Part shown: piece by piece, positions 9,572-20,690 of the stretch
How positions within the stretch are numbered: position 1 is the stretch's first letter
How the letters are laid out: each line of letters begins with the position of its first letter
From: Thalassia testudinum
Lineage: Eukaryota; Streptophyta; Magnoliopsida; Alismatales; Hydrocharitaceae
Direction: 5' to 3'
Length of the DNA stretch: 64,000 bases
NCBI GenBank assembly: GCA_037157565.1
Contig: JAZHRO010000036.1
Coordinates: 128,596,001 to 128,660,000, forward strand
Notes under the pieces: generated by a model
Databases searched by the model: none
What the model was told of the DNA's origin: nothing
The model's input: only the letters and a program-made list of their open reading frames with translations
Made by a program: the position numbers and the translations under genes

Positions 9572-11068
9572 TTAAGCTACAAACAGCTGACCACTCGGAC
9601 CTCTGATTACGAACGGATTCTCTAACAGTGTATAATCTTGGTCCAAACTAACTGCGAAACTGGCTGCAACAAACGAGTGCGTAGCGCCGGAATCGAAAAG
9701 CGTGTAAACGAGTCTGCCGGAAATTGAAACCATACCTGCTACCACTGATCCCGAAGCTCTAACGTCCCTGTGTGTCAGGGCGTTGATACGCCCCTTAGCT
9801 CTAGGTGCGGACGAAGCAGCCACACTCTGCGTCGGACGGGTAGGTGCTGGCCGGTACCCTCCTCGCGACTGCTGTCCTCCTCCTCGCGCCTGGAAACCAC
9901 GGCCTCCTACGCGCCCTCCAGTGCTTTGCGCGGGGAGTATCTGCTGACCTCCTGCCCTAGATGGGCAGTCCCTCCTGACGTGGCCCGGCTGGCCACACTG
10001 GTAGCAGAGGGGAACCCGACTCCCGCCCTCAGTGGGTCCCTGCTGTCGACTAGGAGGGGGTCTGGTGCTGGCGACTTGCCCCTGTCGAGGGCCCCCAAAG
10101 GCCACTGATGGCCCTGCACAACGTGACGGCTCTCCTACGAACGCCACATGTCTCCGTTCTCGCCGGCCCTGTGAGAAGTCTGGCTGAAAGGGCCTCTTCC
10201 GCCCGCCGTCGGTGTCTTGTGCGGACGGGTTGGTCTCCTCGTAAGTCATAGCTGCCTCTACCACCCTCGAAAATGTCAGCAGCTTCAGGGGTTTGACATA
10301 CCCCCGGATCGCAGGCCGGAGCCCCTCGGTGAACCTCCAAAGGCGCTCCTCAGTGGCTACCGCTGTCGCTGCAAAGCGGGACAGCTCCAAGAAACGCGTG
10401 CGGTACGCGCTCACAGTCATCATCCCTTGGCGGAGAGTGTGGAACTCTCGCCTCCTCTGGTCCTGCCACGTCTGGGGAAAGTACTGCTCGCAAAAGAGGG
10501 TGACAAACTGGTCCCACGTCGGCTCGTCCCTCTCCTGTCCCCGGACCGCCCTCCACCACCTGTGTGCCGCACCCTCCAGCTGGTACGTGGCAAAGGCCAC
10601 GCAGCACTCCACCGGGGGGCGAAGGGTGTCGAAGATCTTCTCTAGCTGCTCAAGCCAGTCCTCATCCCCCTTGAAGGAGGGGGGCTTCAGCTTCCGGAAC
10701 TGCCCGAAAAGCTCGAAGTGGCGCTGTAGGGGAGGTGCTGGGGCACCTCCAGGTGAAGGTGTCTCCTGCACAAAAGTGTCGGAGGAAGGTGGGGGCGGCG
10801 GCGGCCCATCCCCTTCCCCGAGTCCAGCTCCGCGTCCGTCGGGTGGTCCCATAGAGGACTCCCCCTCTGCAGCCCCAGGAGGAGGCGCTCGGGGCGGTGG
10901 GTGGAGCTCCTCTCGTACGATGTCCCGTATCAGCCAGGCGAGGTCCTGGGCCTGAATGCCCGGAAGTAGTGGCTGGTCCACTGAGGCGTCGGCAACGACA
11001 CGCCCACCTCGCCGACCTCGTCCTCTGCCGCGCCCGCAGCCCGCCTCACCAGTCCCGTGACGAGGCAT
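9572..11068 (-). CDS. Tekay1 gag plus protease active site
   Basis: A 498-residue open frame from the Met at 11068, chosen because Tekay2 has its first gag Met at the equivalent place (52723); an in-frame upstream Met exists at 11146. The N-terminus is Gly/Arg-rich, followed by a Pro-rich stretch. The capsid-like block includes KLKPPSFKGDEDWLEQLEKI. A single CCHC zinc knuckle (CYQCGQPGHVRRDC) lies near 9965-10010 and binds element RNA. The retropepsin motif LFDSGATHSF lies near 9670-9700. The ORF ends in TAG right after GQLFVA, where Tekay2 continues into EVFTDYEV, so this is a premature stop. Confidence 0.9.
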   Translation of the reverse strand: MPRHGTGEAGCGRGRGRGRRGGRVVADASVDQPLLPGIQAQDLAWLIRDIVREELHPPPRAPPPGAAEGESSMGPPDGRGAGLGEGDGPPPPPPSSDTFVQETPSPGGAPAPPLQRHFELFGQFRKLKPPSFKGDEDWLEQLEKIFDTLRPPVECCVAFATYQLEGAAHRWWRAVRGQERDEPTWDQFVTLFCEQYFPQTWQDQRRREFHTLRQGMMTVSAYRTRFLELSRFAATAVATEERLWRFTEGLRPAIRGYVKPLKLLTFSRVVEAAMTYEETNPSAQDTDGGRKRPFQPDFSQGRRERRHVAFVGEPSRCAGPSVAFGGPRQGQVASTRPPPSRQQGPTEGGSRVPLCYQCGQPGHVRRDCPSRAGGQQILPAQSTGGRVGGRGFQARGGGQQSRGGYRPAPTRPTQSVAASSAPRAKGRINALTHRDVRASGSVVAGMVSISGRLVYTLFDSGATHSFVAASFAVSLDQDYTLLENPFVIRGPSGQLFVA

Positions 11069-11236
11069 CTCCTGCAAGGAGACGCGAAATAAACGGAAAT
11101 ACGTCAATACGGAACGATATCCAACGAAAGACGTCGAAGAACTCATGTCAAAAGATAAGTTGTGGTGGCTACTCTAGCTACAGACATGTGAATTGGTTAT
11201 TTTCCAGTCAGTTGATTCACTTCTCGGGACGACCTT

Positions 11237-11248
11237 GCTCTGATACCA
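11237..11248 (-). other. Primer-binding site (tRNA-iMet) of Tekay1
   Basis: On the minus strand this reads TGGTATCAGAGC, complementary to the 3' end of plant initiator tRNA-Met. It starts three bases inside the 5' LTR end at 11252. That placement fixes the element's orientation and shows 11252-13932 is the 5' LTR. Confidence 0.93.
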
Positions 11249-13005
11249 TCTTGTAACGACCCGTTTCCCGAGCCCCTACGAGACTCGAGAACCAGACCGA
11301 CTCAACTAATCCCAAGACCCAGTCGTCCAACGAGGAAGTAACCAAAAGAGCAGTAAAATAAACCACATTCAGCATGAATATAACTAACAGTAAGAAAGTA
11401 CAACAGTAAGGAAAGAAACTACTACAGTAGATACCACCACAATAGTATAACAACATTTATCATATAACATGAACTGCAGGTAAAGAAAGTACAGGGGAAA
11501 CAAGAACTACTCACTATAATAGAAACAAAAGAGGTACAAAAGACAGTGGTAACTCTACTGGACCCTACTCGGCCCAGCGTCCTCTGCAGCCGCTGACCCT
11601 GGCTGCTCAACACTTGGTCCTGAAAGGTAACGAGTGTAACACGTCAGCAAAATGCTGAGTAGAGTGGCAAACTAAACTAAGACAACAGTAGAGTGTACAA
11701 TAGCTGTTATGTTCTATTACTTTCTTTATTCACATCTTTCAATTTTCTCACTAATTCATTTATTTCTCAGATCCTTTACTTGATCTCGAATGTTCCTCGT
11801 GGGAACGATCTTGATTGCAATCTTTTCCAAAAGGTAGAAGTAGCACGTGGTGCTCTCTTGGTCAGGAGAGTCCCCCGTGGTGATCCTACCCCCAGTCAAC
11901 CACCCCAAGGTCATTGAACAGACGTAACGGTGACTACGGCACGCGCGATAAATGCACAGGTAGCTAACCTGTACTGGCACGCAGTCAGTCGTTTCCGTTA
12001 ACGGGTGCACCCAAAGCACAGCACGGAACCAGTCCAGGGAAGAGCCCTCTTAGAAACAGGGGTCCAACCCCTCCACAGCAACCAAACCGGGGCTTTGCCC
12101 CTCCACAGTCCGCGCACCCTCGCCTGACTACCCTGGTTTGCCCCAGTGGGCCTAACAAGTCGGTGAAGGAGGCTAGCAGAACCCCGGGGCCCGTGGGTAG
12201 CTAGTGCTCTCCTCGGTACTACGTACACGAGGACCAACAAGTCGGTACAGAGTGGCCAGTCCTAACCCCGGGTCCCTGGGGTGGCTAGTTCAGCTCTGCA
12301 CTAAACAGGGGGACAGTCGCTCTCCTTGGTACTCCGTACTCAAGGGCCAGCTCACTTCCCCAATTCTATTCCATTCTCTTTCCAGGAGTTCTACTCCTAC
12401 TTCCTCGTAGGGTTCCAGAACATCTTATGTCTCACTTTCCAGTTTCACGTTCTTACAAACCATGATCTCAATCATGTTTCTTTATTCATAACAGGCAGCT
12501 GTTAATTCAATTTACAGGCAGCTTTATATTCCTTTCCATTTTTCCAAGACTGCAGTATTATACATTCCACTAGTTTCTTCCATCCTAGGATTCATGCCAT
12601 ATCCTAGGATCTATCATACAATCTAGTTCTCCAGCCCTAGGATTCATGCAACACCTAGGAGCTATCATTTAATCTATTTCTCATTCCTAGGATTCATGCA
12701 ATGTCCTAGGTTCTAGTTATGGCTCCACACTTTAACAGATTTATTAATAACTTAAAGCCACTCTACCAGGTACAACGAGAGTAATGGGGGCGTGACCGGG
12801 AATCCCGCGTGCCTCTGCGACTCCCAAGACTGCAACTGAATGAGGTCCTATCACAAGGATCAAACACAAGGAGTGTCTCAAAACAGTGTATAGCTACTGT
12901 AGATGGTAGATGAATTAATTCTGAAAGGAACACAACTTGAATCACGGAAAACGGGACCCGAACGGGCCCTAAACGGGTCGAAAACGACGACACTGTGCAA
13001 AATCA

Positions 13006-13346
13006 GATGTTTGAAACTTCTTCCAGACGTCTTAAAAAGTGGATCAGAGAATTACCTTGTTCCGCGAGTTTTCTCAGACGTCCAGAAGTCTGCGGGGACG
13101 TCTGGCCTAGCTCCCAGACGTTTGATGGTCACCCCGGACGTCTGGAGGTCGCTCTCGCCATCTGGTACAACAGCCAGACGTCTGATTCGCAAAGGATGGC
13201 GAATCACCGAGCCTGCGCACACCCAACTCCCTCCCTCAGTACGGTCAGTCGACAGGAAGGAAGAAGAAGATGGAAAACTCACCTTTCAGACGTCTGTATG
13301 GTCCTCCAGACGTCTCCCTCGCCGTCTGTCTATCTACCCAGACGTC
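13006..13346 (-). repeat. Phased GACGTC palindrome array, 5' LTR, cluster 1
   Basis: Cores lie at 13026, 13077, 13097, 13137, 13177, 13289, 13309 and 13341. Mutated cores hold the register at 13006 (GATGTT), 13117 (GACGTT), 13157 (GCCATC) and 13321 (GCCGTC). Spacings equal those of the 3' LTR copy, including the 20-12-20 group at 13289-13341. Confidence 0.9.
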
Positions 13347-13347
13347 T

Positions 13348-13371
13348 GATTCTGGAAATTTTTCCAGAATC
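13348..13371 (-). promoter_or_regulatory. 24-bp inverted repeat with heat-shock-element-like halves
   Basis: GATTCTGGAAA, then TT, then TTTCCAGAATC forms perfect 11-bp arms. Each arm contains TTCnnGAA, the core of a heat shock element, but the two halves are offset by 4 bp instead of 2, so it is not a canonical three-unit site. The identical 24-mer is at 23084-23107 in the solo LTR. In the Tekay2 left LTR the place is taken by the 18-bp perfect palindrome at 30874-30891, which carries TTC and GAA four bases apart. Confidence 0.55.
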
Positions 13372-13810
13372 AGGCCGCCACTCGGCCTCCGCTCGCAACG
13401 CCGCCCGCGTCGCACCTCGCGCACCTGCTGCTCAGACCGCAGCAGTCCCTCCCGCGCCGTTCCGCGCCCCCCTGCGCCCTCCACCGGCCGACCCTAGCAT
13501 CCCCGGCGAGCTCGCCCGCACGGCAGAGCTCCGCTCTCGCACGCAGCACCTCCTCCACGCTCACTGCGGCCGCCACTGCCGCCCTCGCGCTCACTCTCGC
13601 GCTCACTCTTGCGCACTGGCTGAAGGAGAAGGGGAAGGAGACGGTGGTGACGGAGTGAGGGGAGGCGTGGCCTTTTAAGGCCGCGCGAGGAGGAGAGAGG
13701 GCGCGGCAGGTGTCTGCAGCCGCAGAAAAAAAAAGAGGGAATAACGAATATGCGGTCTGCGCGCTCAGGCGCGTAGACGACTCGCACGTGTGGAAGATAA
13801 CGGTTTTTCA

Positions 13811-13912
13811 GACGTCTGGAAACCATCCCATACGTCTGGCAAGGCGTCTGGATGTGATCCCAGACGTCTGGTCCGACGTCTGGGCCACCTCCCAGACGTC
13901 TTAAAAGACGTC
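13811..13912 (-). repeat. Phased GACGTC palindrome array, 5' LTR, cluster 2
   Basis: Cores lie at 13811, 13831 (TACGTC), 13843 (GGCGTC), 13863, 13875, 13895 and 13907. The steps are 20-12-20-12-20-12, identical to the 3' LTR although different cores have decayed. Confidence 0.9.
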
Positions 13913-13975
13913 CGGGGCACGCGTTCGTAACAGGTTTTCAAACTCAATCTTTTAGCATAGAAATTCCGTTCAACA

Positions 13976-15459
13976 TTGACTATGCGTAGACTGATAGTTT
14001 CAAGTGTCTAGGCTTCCGTTTGGGTAACCAAATTGACCCAATTGTGATTGATTTATTAGAGGTGCCAAACTCACATCGCCTTCCAATTTAGGTTGCCAAG
14101 TTTAGCATTTAGGCATCCAAAGATACATTATTTACCAACTTATTTTTCTTATAACTTTTGCATCTGATATCTAATTGACCCCATTCTATTTCCTACGCAT
14201 TCTTCTTTTTAAAAAGGACATTTTTGTCTAATTGGATCAAGATCTTAACTATTGGATTTTAAGGGAATCTCCTAAAACCTCCAAGGCCACAAATCTTGAT
14301 CTTAGTGAATCACCACAAGCTACCTTAACTTAAACTTAACCTCCTCAACCCTCCTTAGTATTTTATTAATTATTCAACCTCATGAATGATTTGAGAACTA
14401 ATTAGGATGTAATATTTGATGTTAATTGTAATGGTTATTACAAGGAAGAATGTACTTGTGATTAAAAGATGGAGAAGAACACATAAAATTAATCCATTAA
14501 AATATTTAAAATTTCTATATTCAGAATAGAATTCAATGGCATCACATCTCTTTTGGATATATTTCCTATAGGTTGGATCTTGTGCAAGATTTAGAGAATA
14601 AATGAGCATCCTTGTAAATATGAAGTCAGTAAAAGCCGCTTTAAATAATTTTTGCTATGGTCTTTTCTCCAAAGGAATGTCCTTTGAATTAAGGTAGAAT
14701 CTCAAAATGTCATGGATTTCTTCCTTAAGAACAAAGTTATGGATGACATAATTAAAGAAAAGTTAACAATGCTCTGGATCTCAATAGCGACCGGCATTAG
14801 AGAAGAATTTACCTTTTGATTATTCGGTCCAGTTGGTAAGGATTCTATGTTCAAGTAGGTAATTAATAGGCTTATAATTGGATGTCCAAATTTGAATAGA
14901 AACCTAGATTCAAATCTATTTAACTTAAATTTTTATCTATTTTCTGAATCCGATGAATCAAATTTGGATCTTATATTCACATAGGAATAAATAGATTAGT
15001 ATCCTATTCAATTAAAATCTGATCTAGTATGAGAGAAATTTTAGTTATGCATATTATATTGAGTCATGTATATATGACATGTCCAACAATAAAGAAGCAA
15101 TGTGACCAACTTTACAATATCGAAACAACCTTATCGCTCATGTCATGTGACCTATCTCCTATGTACATTTGTACTCTAAGACCTCCTCCATTCCTATCCA
15201 CATTTGTGTTTAAATCCCCAAGTGATTGAATTTGAATTTTATTCGAATATGGATAAATCCACTCGGATAAGAATTCATATCTCATATTTTACGTCCGACG
15301 GATCTCAAATTGAATGTCGAATAATTCAAATAAAAAATATGTGTAGATTTAGATATTGGGGTATTTGCTCTGTATTGACTCTGTTTACAGGCCTAGTAAT
15401 AAGCATATCAAAAAGTTGGGGAATTTAATTCCCAACACTATCAAAAGTTTCTCATCTAG
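13976..15459. other. AT-rich flank with no recognised gene
   Basis: This should be the genomic flank of element A. Short ORFs (for example 79 codons at 14370-14609 on the minus strand, 66 codons at 15029-15229) show no family motif I recognise. The composition is AT-rich with no RNA gene seen. Confidence 0.4.
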
Positions 15460-16615
15460 GAAGGAATAAGTGATCGGGATATTAAACAAAGGATCTTCTA
15501 CTAGCATCTTGATAGATGATTGGCTACAACATTCTCAGCTCCAATCAAATCCTTGGTTGCTAGGTTGAACTCTTGAAGTAAGAGTATCAGCCTAGTCAAT
15601 TTAGATTGAGCACTCTTAGTTAAGAGGTGTTATAAAGCTAAATGGTCATTGTACATCACAACATAGTGCCTTTGTGGCTATTGTTTAATAGTTGTGTTAC
15701 TTCTGAGAGCCATCTAGAGTTTTCCTTGAACAGTATAAAACTAGTTTGTTTTTTGTCCACTCTCCAACTGAAATAGCTCCTTGGTTAAAATCTTATGCAC
15801 CACACATTAACACAATTTGTAAAGTGTAGTTAGGTGCCATTAAGTTGAGAGCTTAGTCTCTTACCCTAAAAGAGTAGTTTATGCCTTGTGGGAATACTCT
15901 TCAAATGGAAGTGTATTCTATTCTCCTTGTTCATGAGGCTGCTAAGTGGCCTAGTTATCTTAGATAAACTCTTAATAAATTGTTCATAGAATCCCACATG
16001 TCCATAAGAGGATTTAATGTTTTTTACCTAGGTAGGAGGCTAGAATTTATAAATTACATCAAGCTTGGACTTGTCTATTCAGTTCCTCCCTTAGAAGCCA
16101 CACGTCCTAAAATTGTACCATCTGATACTATGAAATATATTCTCTCATAGTTAAGGATAAGATTAACCTTACTACATTTCAGCATGAATAGTTAAAGATG
16201 TGATAAGTAAGATGTGAAGAATCAACGAAAATTTAGAAATATCAGCCACAAAAATATTTAAGAAAATCCTTGTAATACATTGTTGAAAAGACATTGTAAA
16301 GGTCAAGTGACATTCTATGGAAAGTAGATGTTCCATAAGGATAGGTGAAAGTGGTTCTTTCTTGATTCTCAGGGCCCATTGAAACTCCATTCTAAATACC
16401 ATGAAGGAAGCAATAAAATTTGTTACTAGCTAACCTTTTTAAGATCCAACAATAAAGGGCACGGGGAGGCAATATTCATTATGGTTCAACTCATTATATT
16501 ATAATGTTAATTAAAAACCTTTCAGGATAAAGTAGTTATAGTTGATATGAGGTCCCACTTTTAATTGGAAAAATAGTCAACCCTACTTTCTTAAGGACAA
16601 CCTTGGACTTGTCTA
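15460..16615 (-). pseudogene. Decayed Athila-type pol fragment (RT and RNase H)
   Basis: Read on the minus strand, three islands line up in order with the plus-strand Athila pol at 41480-42690. 16435-16615 matches the RT start (a VPKK-like word, then the block before LPFI). 16190-16390 matches the central RT block in base sequence although its frame is destroyed. 15470-15660 encodes LILLLQEFNLATKDLIG followed by ENVVANHLSR, the end of RNase H. Frameshifts and stops are everywhere. No LTRs were recognised around it. Confidence 0.65.
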
Positions 16616-18040
16616 ACCTATATGCTATGAGATATAAGGTAGGTAGATCTTGTGTCAAGCCACTTAACTATCTTCTTTTTAGCAACCTCTTCAATGTTTA
16701 GATTCAAACATCTTTGTAAATCATGAAAAGTAGCACCATCTTTGATATATATGTGAAGGATGAAACAAAGGTTCAATTTTGTCCAGGTCATATTGGAATG
16801 ATGGAGATTTAATTTTGATGTTTAAATGTATAATATAATTATCATTTGATAAGTTTGCAAGCATATATGCACTATACCCTTGTACAAAAATATTACAAAA
16901 GTTGTAGGTTTAGAGATATCACTGAATATGAGAGTATGGCATTCATTAGTTTTTGTGTTGGGGAATTGAAGGTATGGAGTTTTGTAGATGATAAAGTGAA
17001 GTTAGTTGAAGAAGAAGAAACTTCCACTTCAAGTGTTTTCCTAGAACCATTGGAAAGGTCAATGCGGGATGTTATTTCAGCTTGATCAAGACTGAACTGT
17101 ATGATTTAGACTCAAGTCTATTAATCGAACTCGAAAGTGCCCAATCTGAAAATCAACAATTAATCACACATGGTAATTTATAAGATTAATAACCTAGTTT
17201 CAACTATACGGTGTACATCTAGAGAGGGGATCTAACCCTTAAGGATGCACTAAAAGTTGTCTTGAGTACGATGGAGATGATTAACACTTTCCTACGTACA
17301 TTGAACCCTTCTTATAGGGTGTTTAGGGCCCTATTAATTACATGTAAACATTTTGTTTTTGGAGAGCATAATTGTCTTCCCTAGGATCCTCCCCATCTTT
17401 GTATTGTTTTAACTTCTAGGTCAGTGTCACCTGGGATTCACTATCTTGGCGTCTAGGTGGGAATCATGCTTAGTGTGGATATTGAGTTGGCTCCTCTCCA
17501 GGTAGCTTGGCCAGTTTGCTTCATCCTACTCAGATTTCTGGGCCAACACCATCTTGGATGTTTTGACCAATTCTAGCACTACTCTATCTGAGGTCTTCGA
17601 TGGGCCCTTTCTACTAGCCAATCAATCGAGATGATCGGTGAACGTGGCAAAATGGGCTCAATTTTCTTATAATGGGTCTGCTCCATATGGGCCTTAGACT
17701 AACCCATTTTTCAATCCATTGGCCTTGTTGGGCTAGCTATTTGGGCCTAAATTTTCTCCCCTCATCACCTATTAAGCCTAAGTGTAAATCAAATTTGTTT
17801 GAGGTATAGAACCACTAAAAGATCTATCAATCTACATACAAACCTGCCTATAACCATAATTTAGATGATCCACCAATTGCAAATAAAAAGGGAAAAATTG
17901 AATTAAATATGGCATTCTAACTCTCAATAATCAACTCAACCAACCTAATTTGTGTGTTGGTTAATCAATTGTGTGAAAATCAGATATCTTATTTGATATG
18001 ATTGAATATGTATGATTTCCCTCACTTAATTAAGGCTCTT
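16616..18040. other. AT-rich repeat-derived DNA, no gene recognised
   Basis: A 79-codon ORF at 16846-17085 (plus strand) has no recognised motif. 17640-17760 has the GGGCC/GGCCC-rich wording typical of plant LTR U3 regions, leading toward the TATA box at 18047. The word around 17209-17238 recurs inverted near 28293-28322, which suggests a shared repeat family. Confidence 0.35.
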
Positions 18041-18046
18041 TACACC

Positions 18047-18055
18047 TATAAATAG
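18047..18055 (+). promoter_or_regulatory. TATA box of an unclassified LTR-like sequence
   Basis: TATAAATAG is followed by a short leader with gtaagacacattcatag and then pyrimidine- and A-rich DNA. The layout resembles the U3/R boundary of plant LTRs. I could not find a partner LTR, so the extent of the element is unknown. Confidence 0.4.
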
Positions 18056-20448
18056 AGGACCTTAGATGCCTTTGTAAGACACATTCATAGTCTATAACCA
18101 TCAAGAGAATAACTTTGTTGTCTCACATGATTCTCAAGGTTTTAAAAAATAAGACCTCGGAAGAGACAATTCTTGAGAAATCTTTAATGAATCTAATTTT
18201 AGATGGCAAGGAGAAAGCCCTTTCACCAAGTTGAAGATTTCTTCTCAACACTGTTCTTGATTAAGTAATGTTGTTCTATCTTTTAGATTTTAAAGAACCA
18301 CAACTAAACAATTCCCAATGGTCAATAGTTGTAGGATGCACTACAATTGAGACTGAAAATGATTATTATTTTGATGATAAAAATTGAGGGTATTGAGTGA
18401 ATAGTTAATATAATGAAGAATTAAACTGAATGATCAATATACATTGGAACCAAAAGTGAGCACCATTCAATCCTTATTGCTATCCTACCTTCAAGTCAGT
18501 AATAATGTAATCTATTATTACCATCTTATTATTCTTGAAGCCTTGACCAATTATTCTTTTTTCTTAGTTAATTTGAAGCTAACAATCACTTGTAATGTTT
18601 TATCAGGTCTTAAGAATACATATTGGGAATGTTAACCAAAGGTTTTAGTTTTAAGCAAGGTATAGAAGATGGTTCATGTAGTTTCTCCTTGCAGTAAGTC
18701 TAAGGGGATCTTATGGTAGAAATGTTATTTAAAGTACTATCTGCCTCTTGAAAGCATTAAGTCTTTAAGACTTCTTTTAGCTAAATTAAGCAAGCTAGGA
18801 TAGGGTCTTGTTTTCTTCATGAAACTTCTTTGAGGCTTTGATTTAACAATTAGCTACATTATTTTGGTCTCTAAAGGCAATTTCCATATCCTTGATTCAT
18901 AGTTTATATATGATGTCCCTATTAGAAACCAAAAGGGCTGATGTAAGGAATATGTTTCTTTCACTTGTTCAAGAAAATACATGTATAATACCAACAAAAC
19001 AACAAGGAAAGAGAAGTCCTTATCACTTAATACGACACCTTCTAATTCTCTACATATTGATTTTACAAATTAATCTACCAATTGAAGTGAAATTAAGGTT
19101 GGCTTGAGTTTATAGAATTCAATTTATTTTTATTAATGTAGAAGGTTATTTGACATACCTACATTTGAAAGGGCTCAACCAAAAGCTATATCACCTATAT
19201 CATAAACATGGTATGATGCTTCTAAGTACAAATACTTTTTAAAACATTTTGTACATCTATGTACATGCTCAATGGCATCAAGGAGCAAAATGTTGATTTC
19301 TACCTTTATGGACAATTGTAGTATTTCCTTATTTAAAGTGTAAATCTTCTTCTTAGAAGGCCTTGATTTCAAGGCATTTAGGGCATGTATGAGGGTTGAG
19401 AGAGAATGAGGTTGTTGCTTAGAAAATGGTTCCTTATTAAATGCACTCACCCCATCCTCGAAGTTAGTTTGTGGGAAAGATGACATTGGAAGGGGTGGGT
19501 GTGAACAGTGCCCTCCAAATACTAAGTAAACTAGCTAAACAATATATTGTTCTAAATAATTATGTGGAATATTAAACAATATCAATCACAATGATATAAA
19601 GAACATTCAACCACAATATGCAAAAGAGATTTTGCAATGGTTCACCCACCTCTTGGGCAACAACTAATATTTGCGATTAGCGCAATTACTACGTCAATCA
19701 ATTAGAATGGGCAAAGATCAAAATTAACACTCTAAAAACATCCTCCCAAGAGAAATTTCTTCTCCCCAATTGTATGAAAGTGGTTTTCTCTCAACCTAGA
19801 GAGCCAATTGTCAATAATAGATTGAAAATTATAATAGCGGCAAAGTTGTAAAATAACCATTTATCAAGATAATAAAAAATTCAACATAGCAATGAATAAG
19901 AATTTTAGTTAATAATCTGATTGCAAAGCAATCATAGGTCTTAATTAACCTAAATAATGTTAGAAACCTAACTATTATGTGAATATTGCATTCATAAGTA
20001 GCATATCATGCATTGCATCATTTTATATAGTTGTACATAGAATAATATGAAATTATCTTGCTATTTGATGTTTTATTCATTTTGCAAGAAATAAGATCAG
20101 AAGATGATCCTGGCATGGAATAAAGTGAAGCAAAGAAGGTTACTGATAGATAGAGAAGAATAAAGCATGGAATAAAAGGGTAGAAGACTGGAGAGAGAGA
20201 GAACTTGCATGAAATAAAGAGAAGAGAGAAGAGGATAACCCTATCCCCAACCTCCAAAACCTAGGTTAGCTTGACCCAAACCTAGAACCACCTTTACCTT
20301 AGTTGACCTAATCTCATAATTCCAAAACTTGGATAACACTATCCATAGTGTTATCTCACTATTTGTGACCCTATCCCTACTATCCACCATTCTAATTTTC
20401 CTACCCATATCCCAATTTCACCTTTCCTATCCCAATTACCTATTAGGT
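18056..20448. other. Old repeat DNA without a supported gene
   Basis: The region is AT-rich. The longest ORF is 103 codons (19175-19486, minus) with no recognised domain. 19620-19720 contains wording (ggttcacccacctcttgggc, followed by a tacgtc word) that I associate with Copia LTRs, suggesting a decayed LTR there. No RNA gene was seen. Confidence 0.3.
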
Positions 20449-20690
20449 TTCCAATTAGGCTAGGTGTGACTCAAATTTACTCTTCCTGAGTCAATTGGGC
20501 TAGCTTAGATTTAATTGGGTTCACCTAGAATCAATTAAGCTATCCTATATCTAATTAGGTCTACTAAGCCTTGATTGGACCAAGTTAGACCTAATTGGGT
20601 TCACTCATTACTTGATTAGGTGCACCTCGAATTAATTGGGTTCACATAAACCTAATTGGGTTCACATAGACCTAATTAGTCTCACGCCAA
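20449..20690 (+). repeat. Degenerate minisatellite, about 23-bp unit
   Basis: Ten or so imperfect repeats are built on cctaattgggttcac followed by a variable a/t-rich link. The last two units (about 20633-20682) are almost identical to each other. It lies a few hundred bases upstream of a possible TATA word near 20911-20917, so it may belong to the U3 of an unclassified LTR. Confidence 0.6.

Larger units (their letters stand above)
3608..13932 (-). mobile_element. Tekay/Del chromovirus (Ty3-gypsy), near-complete, 'Tekay1'
   Basis: A 10.3-kb LTR retrotransposon on the minus strand. It is bounded by long LTRs (3608-6269 and 11252-13932) and by the 5-base target duplication GGTTT (3603-3607 and 13933-13937). 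Element order from right to left is 5' LTR, tRNA-iMet primer site, gag with zinc knuckle, protease, RT, RNase H, integrase, chromodomain, 3' LTR. A C-terminal chromodomain after integrase is the hallmark of the chromovirus branch. The LTRs differ at 7 of about 250 positions in the stretch I compared, so the insertion looks fairly recent. Stops and frameshifts in pol make autonomous movement unlikely. Confidence 0.93.
11252..13932 (-). repeat. 5' LTR of Tekay1
   Basis: This 2.68-kb LTR next to the primer site ends in TG...CA, with about 12-base inverted-like termini TGTAACGACC / TTCGTAACA. It keeps the 34 bases (about 11882-11915) that the 3' LTR lost. A TTAAAAGG word within the GGCC-rich element near 13670-13683 is the likely TATA-type promoter, read leftward. 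Confidence 0.93.
108..13975 (+). mobile_element. 3' LTR of element A, interrupted by two insertions
   Basis: The LTR begins TGATGTGCAC after the polypurine tract and ends ...CCGTTCAACA. Its own pieces are 108-1774, 3521-3607 and about 13938-13975, roughly 1.8 kb in total. The pieces can be ordered because the inverted solo LTR at 1775-3515 is a related uninterrupted copy. That copy also starts TGATGT (read on the minus strand), shares the stretch around aaaatgtctatttat, the segment around gggcaaatat and the end GTTCAACA. Because it follows a polypurine tract it is a 3' LTR, so DNA after 13975 should be the target-site flank. Confidence 0.7.

Noticed and set aside
13006..13912. CRISPR-like reading of the regularly spaced repeats
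   Set aside because: The repeats are palindromic LTR sites with 6-14 bp links, conserved between copies, in a plant retrotransposon.
19175..19486. 103-codon minus-strand ORF
   Set aside because: No family resemblance, AT-rich composition and no promoter or intron context; likely chance.
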